From Acidobacteriota bacterium (lineage in GTDB: Bacteria > Acidobacteriota > Thermoanaerobaculia > Multivoradales > JAHZIX01), in assembly GCA_034211275.1 (NCBI GenBank), contig JAXHTF010000035.1, positions 1 to 42,951 of the forward strand: a DNA stretch of 42,951 nt, read 5' to 3'. Under the pieces are notes generated by a model. It saw nothing but the letters and a program-made list of their open reading frames with translations, was not told the origin of the DNA and did not search any database. Of this stretch, positions 17,638 through 27,671 are shown piece after piece. Position numbers and translations under genes: made by a program. Each line of letters begins with the position of its first letter. Positions within the stretch are counted from its first letter, which is position 1.

Positions 17638-19014
17638 ATGAACGCATCGTTCTCGAAATTTGGACTTTCCCTCGCCCTGATCCTGGGCGTTCTCGCATCG
17701 TTTTTCCCCTCGACGGTTACGGCAGACTCGGCAGCCTGCGACCAGGCTCAGTGGCTCGACGCCGGCGAAATCTGGTCGTCTACCGGCGCGCCGGACATCG
17801 CCTCGGAGGTGCTGGCGGTTCGAATTCCAGCGGCCGGTTGGCTCGCCGTCCAGGCGTCGGCGGACTTTGCCGCTGCCGGCGACTCCTTTTGGCTGCAATT
17901 CCTCTCCCCCGACTGCGATGACTCCAGTCTCGTCACCGCCAGCCCTGGCACCTATTTGGGCCGCGGCGTGGTGCGGGTGGAGGAGCCCGGAACGTTGTTC
18001 TTGCGCATCGGCGCAGTGGCGCCCCGTGCTGCGGTGGAAGGATTGGATCTGCGGGTGAGCACCTACCTCTTCCCTGCCGCCGAGGAGCTCTTCTTCCAGG
18101 CCAAGGATGGTGGTCCCGGGGACGGCACGGAAGTGGAGGACCCGGAGGCCCAGCCGATTCTCTACTCAGGAGCCGCTCGGCTGAGCCGGATCATCGGCCA
18201 GGACGGCGGTCCCGGGGACGGCACGGAAGTGGAAGATCCGGAGATCCAGCCCATCTTGGGTCCTCGGGACTCCTGCCTCGCCGCAGCCTATTCGACCGGA
18301 ACCTTCCTCAATCTGATCGGCCAGGACGGTGATCCCGGAGACGGCACGGAAGTGGAGGACCCGGAAGCTCAGCCGCTGGTGTACTCCGGTCGCCAGAGGG
18401 CCGGCGGGATGCAGAACGTCATCGGCCAGGACGGCGGTCCCGGGGACGGCACGGAGGTGGAAGACCCGGAAGCCCAGCCCATTCTGCTGCCGCGCCCCGG
18501 CTGCCAAATGGAGTCCTACCGCCTCGCCGTTACGGTGGAGTCCGACCGCGGCGGCTGGAGCTTCGACTCCAAGGATGGCGGTCCCGGTGACGGCACGGAG
18601 GTGGAGGATCCGGAAGCCCAGCCGGTCCGTGGAGCTGGCAACGGCCTGTCAGTGCAGGCGATTCCCTGCGCCGCCGGCGAGCCCGCCAACGACCTGATCT
18701 TCTGCGCCGCCGACTTTGGTGCCGATCAGATCGTCGAAGGCCGCTTCGACGACGCCAGCCTCGCCGTGGACCAGGATTACTACTCCTTCCGCGTCGACGG
18801 TTTGGAGGGAATCCGCTTCGACATCGAGGCCTCCGGGGCTTTCCTCGGAACCCTCTTTGACAGCAGCGGGCGCAGTCTCCAGAACTGGGCTCACGGTGGC
18901 CGGACCTCGACGCTGGAGGTGATCCTCGTCCCCGGTCGCTACTACCTGCGCCTGGAGGGTGCCGATGGCGGTGCCTATCGCATCCGGCTGACTCGGAGTG
19001 ACTCGGGGATCTGA
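17638..19014 (+). CDS. Secreted PPC-like protein with five DGGPGDGTEVEDPEAQP repeats
   Basis: A 458-residue exported protein. The ATG at 17638 has a strong Shine-Dalgarno (AAGGAGG) and begins a signal peptide (residues 1-29). Residues about 32-150 and 350-455 look like bacterial pre-peptidase C-terminal (PPC) beta-sandwich domains; the last includes DQDYYSFRVDGL and GRYYLRLEGADGGAYRIRL. Between them, five copies of a 19-residue acidic motif begin at residues 156, 188, 229, 264 and 312, with spacings of 32, 41, 35 and 48 and unrelated linkers. The motif has Asp/Glu-rich, Gly-rich character that could bind calcium or act as a recognition tag; neither is shown. The gene is divergent from the sigma-kinase pair and preceded by an attenuator-like leader. 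I recognise no named family for the repeat. Confidence 0.85.
   Translation: MNASFSKFGLSLALILGVLASFFPSTVTADSAACDQAQWLDAGEIWSSTGAPDIASEVLAVRIPAAGWLAVQASADFAAAGDSFWLQFLSPDCDDSSLVTASPGTYLGRGVVRVEEPGTLFLRIGAVAPRAAVEGLDLRVSTYLFPAAEELFFQAKDGGPGDGTEVEDPEAQPILYSGAARLSRIIGQDGGPGDGTEVEDPEIQPILGPRDSCLAAAYSTGTFLNLIGQDGDPGDGTEVEDPEAQPLVYSGRQRAGGMQNVIGQDGGPGDGTEVEDPEAQPILLPRPGCQMESYRLAVTVESDRGGWSFDSKDGGPGDGTEVEDPEAQPVRGAGNGLSVQAIPCAAGEPANDLIFCAADFGADQIVEGRFDDASLAVDQDYYSFRVDGLEGIRFDIEASGAFLGTLFDSSGRSLQNWAHGGRTSTLEVILVPGRYYLRLEGADGGAYRIRLTRSDSGI
18103..18627 (+). repeat. Five in-frame copies of a 57-bp coding repeat
   Basis: Copies lie at 18103-18159, 18199-18255, 18322-18378, 18427-18483 and 18571-18627. 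Each encodes (K/Q)DGGPGDGTEVEDPEAQP plus one residue, with single substitutions (GDPG in copy 3, EIQP in copy 2). The GACGGCACGGA core is the same at DNA level in all five, whereas the linkers are unrelated, pointing to recent spread, gene conversion or strong constraint. Confidence 0.95.
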
Positions 19015-19040
19015 GGCTCTCTGTCCATCACCAAGGTGGG

Positions 19041-19080
19041 ACCCCGGTTCCGTCCATCGCGGGCGGGACCGGGGTTTGTT
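19041..19080. terminator. Strong hairpin terminator between convergent genes
   Basis: ACCCCGGTTCCGTCC (19041-19055) and GGGCGGGACCGGGGT (19061-19075) form a 15-bp stem with two wobble pairs and a 5-nt loop, followed on the plus strand by TTGTT. It lies between the stop of the repeat-protein gene (19014) and the convergent stop at 19092 and may serve both. Confidence 0.72.
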
Positions 19081-19091
19081 CGCTTCCGCTG

Positions 19092-21167
19092 TCAGTCTTC
19101 CTCGGATCGTACGAGGAGAACCTCCCGCTCGCTCAACAGGGTCTCCTCGCCCTCCTCGTCGATCCCATAGACCTCGAAGCTCAGCTTGGAGTAGCCCTCG
19201 ATCTCAGCAGAGAGGAGAGGCAGGGTGAAGGAGTCGTGGGCTTCGAGACCGGTATAGCGGCGAATGAGCTGGCCATCGGGGGCGAGGAGGTCGATGCGGT
19301 ATGCGGCCGGCACCGGGTCGATGCTGGAGAGAATGAGACCTACCTCGATCCGCGGGCTTCCGGTTCGAATCTTCAGCTGGTCAGTGCCGCGAGAGCCCAT
19401 CTCGAATTTGACCTCACCGTAGGGCGGGTTGAAGATGGGCATAGTGAGTTGGTCCACCGTGGTCTGAAGCTGATAGACCTGCACGCCGAGGCCCACCGCT
19501 ACCAGCGCCAGGATCGCCGCCACCCATTGCAGCCACGGCCTTGAGAACCGCTGCTTTTCGGACGGCCGGTCATCGGACGGCCGCCGGAAGGGCAAGGGCT
19601 GTTGTCGGAGTGTTCGGTGAGCTTCGGCCGGGCCCTCTTCGAGCCATTCGCGGTAGGTGGGGTCGTCTTCTTCTGAAACCAACCGGCCTTCGGCATCGGG
19701 GCTCGCCAGGGCTGCGTGGAGCAGTGGGAGATCCACCTGGGAGACGAGACGAGCCTGGTCGAGGAGGTGCCGGGCCGCCGGCAGCCGGTAGCCGTTGCGG
19801 AGAACCCAGGGCTCGTCGGAAGCTTCCTCCGGCAGGGGCAGATCGTCAGGGCCGAGGAGCGGCACGGTATCCACCGGCGCACACAAGAAGGTTTCGCTGT
19901 TCGCCGCCAGCTCGAGGATCAGCCAGGACACTCCCGGGACGTCGGCCTCGGGCAGGTACACGATGTCGCCGGGGCGCCGCGGAGCATCGGACTCGCCCTC
20001 CCGCTCCTGCGCCAGGGCGGCGCGTAGAGCGGCCTGGGCGCGTTGGCGGGGCGAGTTGTCCGAGGATGGATCGTGCATCGGCGTCTCCTGAGGCGGCGTC
20101 TCCTGAGGCAATGAGTCCATTGTCTCCCGACATTCCCGCAATCGCTCACCCAGAGTCTCCAAAAGTCCCGGAATGCGCTCCCGCGGGATCTGCAGCAGGC
20201 TGGAAAGCTCCCGATAGGAGGGTAGCTCGCTGTCGTCCGTCTTCAGCTCCTTCACTTCAGGGCTTTCGGCGGCGAAGCTCTCCAGGAACTTCCACAGCCG
20301 CTCGAAGTAGCGTCGGGTCTTGGCTCGAAGCTGCAGGTGCTGTAGAGCCTTCTGCACGCATTGGCTCAGCCAAATGAAGCGGCGTTGGGCTTCCGCGGCC
20401 TTGGCTGGATCCTCCGGAATGGCTCGATCCATGCTGAACACCGTTTCCGCCAGCCGCCCAGCCCACCCCTCGCGGACTTTCTGCTTGAGGGGCGCCGCGA
20501 GGTCCCCGAACCGGAAGCCCGGCCGTTCCGGTTCCAGCCAATCCTTGAGCTCGTCGCCCAGGGTCTGGACGAGATCGGAGAGCTCACGGTGGGAGGCGGT
20601 GACCAGGGGATCGAGATAGGCACCGCTCCAGCGCTCCGCCAGCGGGCTGGGATCCACCGCCAGCATCAGGTCCGGCGTCAATCCCGGAACCCGCGCCAGC
20701 AGCGAGTCGTTGCGCACCCGCGGATCGCCCTGCACCAGCACCAGCCCGCCCCCTTCGAGCTGGTGCTGGACCACCCGCCGCAGGACCTCGAAGACTCGGA
20801 AGCCCAGGGGATCGTTGTCCCGTTGGACTTCGAGCAGGAAGTGGCGGATGTTGAGGGCCACGATGCCGTCGATGGTGTCTTTGACCTCCGCCTGCTTGCG
20901 CAGGCTTTTGAGGCGTTTGACAAAGATGAACTCGAAGCATTGGGCCGCCAGCTCATCGAGGGCGTCGGCGTCGCTTCTCAGGGAAGTCCATTGGTCGTAG
21001 CCCACGATGCCCAAGTAACTCGGCGGCGCGGTCCAGCTGCCCCGCCGCTTGAGCTCTCGCACCAACATTCCCCGCAGCGCGCTCCAGACCTCCTCGAAAA
21101 GCTCCGAGCTAGCCTCGGCGGCCTCGGGGGTGAGCTGGCGGACGAAGGTGGTGAGGGGGGTGGTCAT
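19092..21167 (-). CDS. Membrane protein of unknown function, partner of the CHAT protease
   Basis: A 691-residue protein with no recognised domain. The N-terminal 340 residues are mostly helical and cytoplasmic; the segment DELAAQCFEFIFVKRLKSL faintly resembles sigma region 2, but I would not call it a sigma factor. A Pro/Glu-rich linker follows near 355-375. One membrane helix lies at about 547-565 (WVAAILALVAVGLGVQVYQL), with a beta-rich 120-residue domain outside. The start has GGAG 8 nt upstream. It lies 72 bp after the CHAT gene on the same strand, and both proteins have the same layout (large cytoplasmic part, one helix, small outer domain). This suggests they work together, with one regulating or being cut by the other; that is inference. 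Confidence 0.75.
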   Translation of the reverse strand: MTTPLTTFVRQLTPEAAEASSELFEEVWSALRGMLVRELKRRGSWTAPPSYLGIVGYDQWTSLRSDADALDELAAQCFEFIFVKRLKSLRKQAEVKDTIDGIVALNIRHFLLEVQRDNDPLGFRVFEVLRRVVQHQLEGGGLVLVQGDPRVRNDSLLARVPGLTPDLMLAVDPSPLAERWSGAYLDPLVTASHRELSDLVQTLGDELKDWLEPERPGFRFGDLAAPLKQKVREGWAGRLAETVFSMDRAIPEDPAKAAEAQRRFIWLSQCVQKALQHLQLRAKTRRYFERLWKFLESFAAESPEVKELKTDDSELPSYRELSSLLQIPRERIPGLLETLGERLRECRETMDSLPQETPPQETPMHDPSSDNSPRQRAQAALRAALAQEREGESDAPRRPGDIVYLPEADVPGVSWLILELAANSETFLCAPVDTVPLLGPDDLPLPEEASDEPWVLRNGYRLPAARHLLDQARLVSQVDLPLLHAALASPDAEGRLVSEEDDPTYREWLEEGPAEAHRTLRQQPLPFRRPSDDRPSEKQRFSRPWLQWVAAILALVAVGLGVQVYQLQTTVDQLTMPIFNPPYGEVKFEMGSRGTDQLKIRTGSPRIEVGLILSSIDPVPAAYRIDLLAPDGQLIRRYTGLEAHDSFTLPLLSAEIEGYSKLSFEVYGIDEEGEETLLSEREVLLVRSEED

Positions 21168-21239
21168 GGGGTGTTCTCCGGCTGTAGTTCCTAGAGCTGG
21201 AGTGCGCTGGCTCCGAGGGGTGCCCGTCCTGGCGGCCCC

Positions 21240-23240
21240 TCAGGCGTCTCCTGGTGAAAGGTAGGGGAGCATGGGCCGAAGAGCTGCTTCAGCGGCCATG
21301 ATCAGAGCATCGTCTAGGCTGACGTCGGTTCCTGTGGTGGTTTGTCGTTGTTGGACCACTACGGCTTGATCGCGAATGGCCCGCAACTCTAAAGACAAGG
21401 TCAAGCTAACTTCGTAGTAGTCCTGGGAAGCTCCGGACAACTCCCGGTAGTCGCCAGCGGCAACGAGCAAGAACTCCGCTCCCCATGGGGTCTCCCCGTC
21501 TCGAGCATTCGGTGCTCGGTAGCCGTTGATCAGGTCTTGCGCGAGGGAGGTCGTCAACGGGGCTTCAATCGGGGTCGAAGCTGCCGAACCGGCCAGGGCG
21601 GCTCGCACGGCAGTCCGGAGCTTCTCGCTGACCTGGCCGCTGTGCTGGTCGAGGGCCACGAGGACGACCTTGCCGGGGATCAGGGGCTTGGATTCGAAGG
21701 TCGAGAAGGGAGAGGTATTGGCCTGAGGCTGTTCCGAGGCGTTGGGAAGCTCGGGGCTGCTCGCGCTCTCGTTGGGGGTGGGCTGTTTCTCTGTTGCTTC
21801 GTCAACAGGATCGGAAGCCTCTTCCGAGACCGGTCCTTGCTGGATTGATCCGGGGTCCCAGTCATCGGGCTGAACGCTCAGGTAGACGACGACAGCGCCG
21901 AGAAGCACGATCGCCCAGGCGGCGATGAGAATCGGAGGGCGCCGCCACATGGCCCGCGCTGGCGAGGGCCTCGAGGTGTCGCCCGGGCTGCGCTGTGGTT
22001 TGGGCGGTGCATCGGGTGGGCGAGCCGGCTCTGGGAGCTGGGCGGAGGCGGTTGGCGGCGAACCGACAACCCTCTCTGGGGCGCTTTGCGCTACCTTTTC
22101 GGCCGCTAGCTCTGGTTGTCTGGGCAGGCTTCCGAGGACGATCTGAGCATTCAGCGAACCATAGAGACGATAGGCCAGCCAGGCGAGGTTGCCGGGATCC
22201 TTTTCGTGGAGCGTCCTACGAGCCTGCAAGACGGCTTCGCCGAGGAGCTGGCCTGCTTGCAGACTGCTGTAAAAGGCCTTGATGAAGGCCAGGGCGCTCT
22301 GGTCACCGACGGACCAGGCCGGAGCCAGGAAGGCGCTGCAGCCGCACCGCTGGATCCAGCGGTGGGCCCAGCCGTCGAGCTCGGTGAGGGATTGGCCGAT
22401 CTGGCCTACCTGGCAGGCGTTGAAGACGACCAGCGGACGATTCTTTTCGAGCTTGGCTTGTACCGAAGAGGTGAGCTGGCGGGCGCGGAAGGATCCGTCG
22501 AAGAGGAGGATCTTGGCCTCGCTAGGGCGCTTGGGGTCGTGCTGGCCGTGGCCGGCAAAGTGGAGGAGGTCGAAGCTCTGGCTCTGGAGAAGGTCGATGA
22601 GTTGAGACGAATCCTGCGCGGTGGCTGGGGAGAAGTGCAGGCCGTCGATCTCTTGGGCGAAATCTTCGAGGAACTGACGTTCTGATCCTGTGCCCTGGAG
22701 CTGCTCGTCATCGCCACCCTGGATGAAGAGTAGATTCTCGATCTGCCGATCCGGAGCCAGGGGCCGCTCCCCGGCGAGCCAGCGACCGAAGACATGCCGC
22801 AGGCACAAAAAGGAGTCGCCTTCATCCGGAGGATGCACCATCTCCCAGTGGATCCAAGGCTCGTCGGAAACCACGAGGAGCGTCCTCACTTGGTCTCGAA
22901 CGCTTCGATAGATGGTCTGGAGCTCTCTAGGAAAGAGCTGGTGGTAGAGGTCTTGGCCCAGACCAACGAGGTCGCGAGCAATCTCTTCTCCGATCCGCGG
23001 ATCGCCATCTACGTCGTAGCCCCGGTTGAGCAGCTCCAATTGCTCGAAGTGGTGCCGTCGGAAGGCCTCGGGATCGTGGATGGGCTTGCCTCGAATGGGT
23101 TCTCGATAGAAGCCAACCCTGCCGGAAGGGGAGTTGAGGGTGAATTCGAAGTAGCGCTGTCCTCGGCCCCAAGGAGTGGCGACGTGAATCTCCAGGTCTA
23201 CTGGCTGGAGTTGGGGAGCAGGCACTGGTTTCGGCGGCAT
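21240..23240 (-). CDS. CHAT-domain (caspase-like) cysteine protease with membrane anchor
   Basis: A 666-residue protein. Residues about 165-370 form a CHAT domain (caspase HetF-associated with TPRs), with the catalytic His in LLHFAGHG (His231) and Cys in VFNACQVG (Cys276), and a typical GCSAFLAPAWSV strand after it. The first 160 residues are a separate alpha-beta region found ahead of CHAT domains. A Pro-rich linker and one membrane helix (about 437-455) lead to an outer domain (about 510-660) that resembles the CsgG/LpoB-like fold in strand pattern only. AAGGA lies 7 nt before the ATG. CHAT proteases act in regulated proteolysis and in defence or cell-death pathways; the downstream membrane protein is the natural candidate partner or substrate. 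Confidence 0.88.
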   Translation of the reverse strand: MPPKPVPAPQLQPVDLEIHVATPWGRGQRYFEFTLNSPSGRVGFYREPIRGKPIHDPEAFRRHHFEQLELLNRGYDVDGDPRIGEEIARDLVGLGQDLYHQLFPRELQTIYRSVRDQVRTLLVVSDEPWIHWEMVHPPDEGDSFLCLRHVFGRWLAGERPLAPDRQIENLLFIQGGDDEQLQGTGSERQFLEDFAQEIDGLHFSPATAQDSSQLIDLLQSQSFDLLHFAGHGQHDPKRPSEAKILLFDGSFRARQLTSSVQAKLEKNRPLVVFNACQVGQIGQSLTELDGWAHRWIQRCGCSAFLAPAWSVGDQSALAFIKAFYSSLQAGQLLGEAVLQARRTLHEKDPGNLAWLAYRLYGSLNAQIVLGSLPRQPELAAEKVAQSAPERVVGSPPTASAQLPEPARPPDAPPKPQRSPGDTSRPSPARAMWRRPPILIAAWAIVLLGAVVVYLSVQPDDWDPGSIQQGPVSEEASDPVDEATEKQPTPNESASSPELPNASEQPQANTSPFSTFESKPLIPGKVVLVALDQHSGQVSEKLRTAVRAALAGSAASTPIEAPLTTSLAQDLINGYRAPNARDGETPWGAEFLLVAAGDYRELSGASQDYYEVSLTLSLELRAIRDQAVVVQQRQTTTGTDVSLDDALIMAAEAALRPMLPYLSPGDA

Positions 23241-23494
23241 AGGTGAATCCTTCTCGTAAGAGAGCGAGAAATGGGCTCAAGAGGGCTCATTCGGATCCTC
23301 GGCTGAACCGAAAAGAAGTCACCGGGAATCTCAACTCGGATAAGTAGTGATTCAAGAATACAACAGCTACAAATATTCCGGCTCATGGCCCGGCCGAGAT
23401 GGGGGAGGAGCTGAACGATGGTCCGGGGAGGCGGGATCCGGGGAGCCCGACTCGAGGTGGTGGGGAAAGTCGGAGCGAGGTAGAATCGACCGCT

Positions 23495-25486
<1,992 letters not shown>

Positions 25487-25515
25487 AGGTTGAGCCCGTT
25501 CCCGACTGGCTCCGT

Positions 25516-25634
25516 CGATTCTGCGCGCGATGCTCGTCCGCTACTCCGCCCTGCGCCGGATGGAACGATTCTGCGCGCGGCGCTCATCTCTTGCCCTCCC
25601 TCCGCCGGCCTCGTCGTTTCTGCGCGCGGCGCTC
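25516..25634. repeat. Three phased subunits (about 50-bp period)
   Basis: CG(A/T)TTCTGCGCGCG plus (A/G)(T/C)GCTC occurs at 25516-25535, 25566-25585 and 25615-25634, at steps of 50 and 49 bp. The third subunit is the left part of the full dispersed repeat that follows. Confidence 0.75.
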
Positions 25635-25717
25635 TAACGTTCCGCTCCCTGCGGTCGCTCCTCGCCCTTCGGGTTGCTCAAGCGCTCGTGCTCGAATCGA
25701 CGAGGCCGGCTCCGGGT
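25594..25717. repeat. Dispersed structured intergenic repeat, copy 1
   Basis: A 124-bp element. Flank CCCTCCCTCC is followed by the arm GCCGGCCTCGTCG (25604-25616), a 54-bp core (25623-25676), the opposite arm CGACGAGGCCGGC (25698-25710, perfect 13-bp inverted repeat) and flank TCCGGGT. The core matches copy 2 at 52 of 54 positions. Confidence 0.88.
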
Positions 25718-25804
25718 GATGCCCCGATGGGCGGCCGGCTCCTCACCAAGAATATGAAGAGGCATGGGTATCAAGCCTTTGAGAGTTGGAAGGGGTAGAG
25801 AACC

Positions 25805-27601
25805 GTGGTCGCTGAGAAAGTCGAAGAGAGAATCCGCGAGCTGCCGGACCGGCCGGGGATTTACATCTTCAAGAACGCCCGGGGCAAGGTGCTCTATGTC
25901 GGCAAGGCCAAGTCGCTAAGGAAGCGGGCGGCGAATTATCTGGCGCGGGATCACGAGCCGCGGCTGGAGGTGATGCTCGCCGAGGCGGCGGAGTTGGATT
26001 GTCTGATCACCGACACCGAGGCCGAGGCGCTGCTGCTGGAAAACAACTGGATCAAGAACAAGCGGCCGCGCTACAACGTCCTGCTGCGAGACGACAAGAC
26101 CTATCCGTACCTCAAGCTCACCGACGACCCCTATCCGCGTCTCGCCTTCACTCGCCGGATCTTCGACGATGGAGCGCAGTATTTCGGACCATTCCTTCCT
26201 GGGGGATTGGCGCGGAAGGCCATCAAGCTGGTGCAGAAGCTCTTCCAGGTACGGGTTTGCCGCATCGAGATCGACGGAAAGATGCCGCGGCCGTGCCTGT
26301 ACTACGACATGCACCGCTGTCTCGGACCCTGCGTCGACGGGTTGACCACGCCGGAGGCCTACAAGGAGGCGGTGGAGGAGACCCGGCTCTTCCTCTCCGG
26401 GCGCACCGACCCGCTGCTCAAACGGCTCAAGGAGCGCATGTGGCAGGCGGCGGAGAAGGAGGAGTTCGAGGATGCGGCGCAGCTGCGGGACACGTTGGCG
26501 GAAGTGGAGGTGCTGAGCCAGCGGCGCAAGCTCTCGTCCACCCAGGGCGAGGATCTGGACGCTTATGGAGTCCATGTCGCCAGCGGCAACGCCGCGGTGA
26601 CCGTGTTGGTGATGCGCGGCGGGCAGGTCCTGGACCGCCGGGAGCTCTTCTGGGAAGGCATCGGCGACATCTCCACCGGTGCGCTGCTGGACGAGGTGCT
26701 GCCACAGATCTACGACCGCACCACCTCCATTCCCAAGGAGATCCACCTGCCGGCGCCCATTGAGGGGGACGAGGCCCTCCTCGACTGGCTGTCCCAGCGC
26801 AAGGGGGAGAAGGTCTACCTGCGGCTGCCGGTGCGGGGCCCCAAGGCTCATCGGGTGGACCTGGCCCAGCGCAACGCCGAGCTCGCCCACGGGCGGAGGT
26901 TTCGCTTGGGGGATCTTCACGGGCCGGCGGTGGCCAGTCTGCGGGAGAATCTCGATCTTCCGGAGAGCCCGCGGCGCATCGAGGGCTTCGACATCTCCAA
27001 TTTCCAGGGCCGGGAAATGGTGGCGTCGCTGGTGGTGTGGGAGGAGGGGAAGATGCAGAAGAAGGACTACCGCAGCTTCAATATCCGCGGCCTGAGGGAC
27101 CAGGATGACTTCGCCGCCATGGCCCAGGCGGTGGAGCGGCGCTATCGGCGTTGGCTGGACGAGGTGGGGGAAATGCCGGATTTGATTCTCATCGACGGGG
27201 GCCGGGGGCAGCTCAACGCCGCCCTGGAGTCGTTGGCCCTGTTGGGGGTGGAGGAGACGCCGGTGGTGGGATTGGCCAAGCGGGAGGAAGAGGTCTACCT
27301 CCCTCAGCGTCCGGAGCCGCTGCGGTTGGAGCGCTCTGACCCTGGTCTGCGGTTGCTCCAACAGGTGCGGGACGAGGCCCATCGTTTCGCCGTGTCCCGC
27401 CACCGCCGCCGGCGCAAGGCACGCACCCTCACCAGCTCGTTGGACTCCTTGGAGGGGATCGGCCCGACCCGCCGCAAGCGGCTGCTGCGGCACTTCGGCA
27501 GCCTCCGGGAGGTGCGGGAGGCGAGCCGAGAGGAGCTGCAGGCGGTGCTCGGACCGGCGGTGGGAGAGAAGGTCTTCGAGCAGCTGCGGCAGGAGAGCTG
27601 A
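25805..27601 (+). CDS. uvrC: Excinuclease ABC subunit C
   Basis: UvrC makes the two incisions of nucleotide excision repair after UvrB loading. The 598-residue protein has the GIY-YIG nuclease domain at 15-95 (PGIYIFKNARGKVLYVGKAKSLRKR), a Cys cluster around 155-180 (CRIEIDGKMPRPCLYY...CLGPC), a UVR domain at about 205-240, the RNase H-like C-terminal nuclease (FDISNFQGREMVASLVV, LILIDGGRGQL) and tandem helix-hairpin-helix motifs near 545-598 (LEGIGPTRRKRLL). The start is GTG at 25805 with AAGGGG about 11 nt upstream. It lies in tandem with uvrB, an arrangement seen in only some genomes, and was probably once in one operon with it. Confidence 0.97.
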   Translation: MVAEKVEERIRELPDRPGIYIFKNARGKVLYVGKAKSLRKRAANYLARDHEPRLEVMLAEAAELDCLITDTEAEALLLENNWIKNKRPRYNVLLRDDKTYPYLKLTDDPYPRLAFTRRIFDDGAQYFGPFLPGGLARKAIKLVQKLFQVRVCRIEIDGKMPRPCLYYDMHRCLGPCVDGLTTPEAYKEAVEETRLFLSGRTDPLLKRLKERMWQAAEKEEFEDAAQLRDTLAEVEVLSQRRKLSSTQGEDLDAYGVHVASGNAAVTVLVMRGGQVLDRRELFWEGIGDISTGALLDEVLPQIYDRTTSIPKEIHLPAPIEGDEALLDWLSQRKGEKVYLRLPVRGPKAHRVDLAQRNAELAHGRRFRLGDLHGPAVASLRENLDLPESPRRIEGFDISNFQGREMVASLVVWEEGKMQKKDYRSFNIRGLRDQDDFAAMAQAVERRYRRWLDEVGEMPDLILIDGGRGQLNAALESLALLGVEETPVVGLAKREEEVYLPQRPEPLRLERSDPGLRLLQQVRDEAHRFAVSRHRRRRKARTLTSSLDSLEGIGPTRRKRLLRHFGSLREVREASREELQAVLGPAVGEKVFEQLRQES

Positions 27602-27671
27602 TCCGCCACGCCATCGTGCGAATCGAGGCGGGCCTCGGCATCGCCGGCCGCTGCTGATAAAATCCTCCCCA

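Larger units (their letters stand above)
25487..25804. other. uvrB-uvrC intergenic region
   Basis: This 318-bp gap carries a dispersed structured repeat and three roughly 50-bp spaced subunits of it. An open frame at 25490-25798 is low-complexity, consists of the repeat, and is not a credible protein. The uvrC Shine-Dalgarno (AAGGGG) lies at its right end. I see no convincing promoter. Confidence 0.7.

Noticed and set aside
19092-21167. Sigma factor call for the 691-residue protein
   Set aside because: A short helical stretch resembles sigma region 2, but there is no region 4, and the protein has a membrane helix and outer domain.
25516-25717. CRISPR-like array
   Set aside because: Only three units, unequal and partly diverged, with no cas genes in the window; the structure is an inverted-repeat element.
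25490-25798. 102-residue open frame between uvrB and uvrC
   Set aside because: It is built from the dispersed repeat and its subunits, with low-complexity composition, no Shine-Dalgarno and no protein-like pattern.
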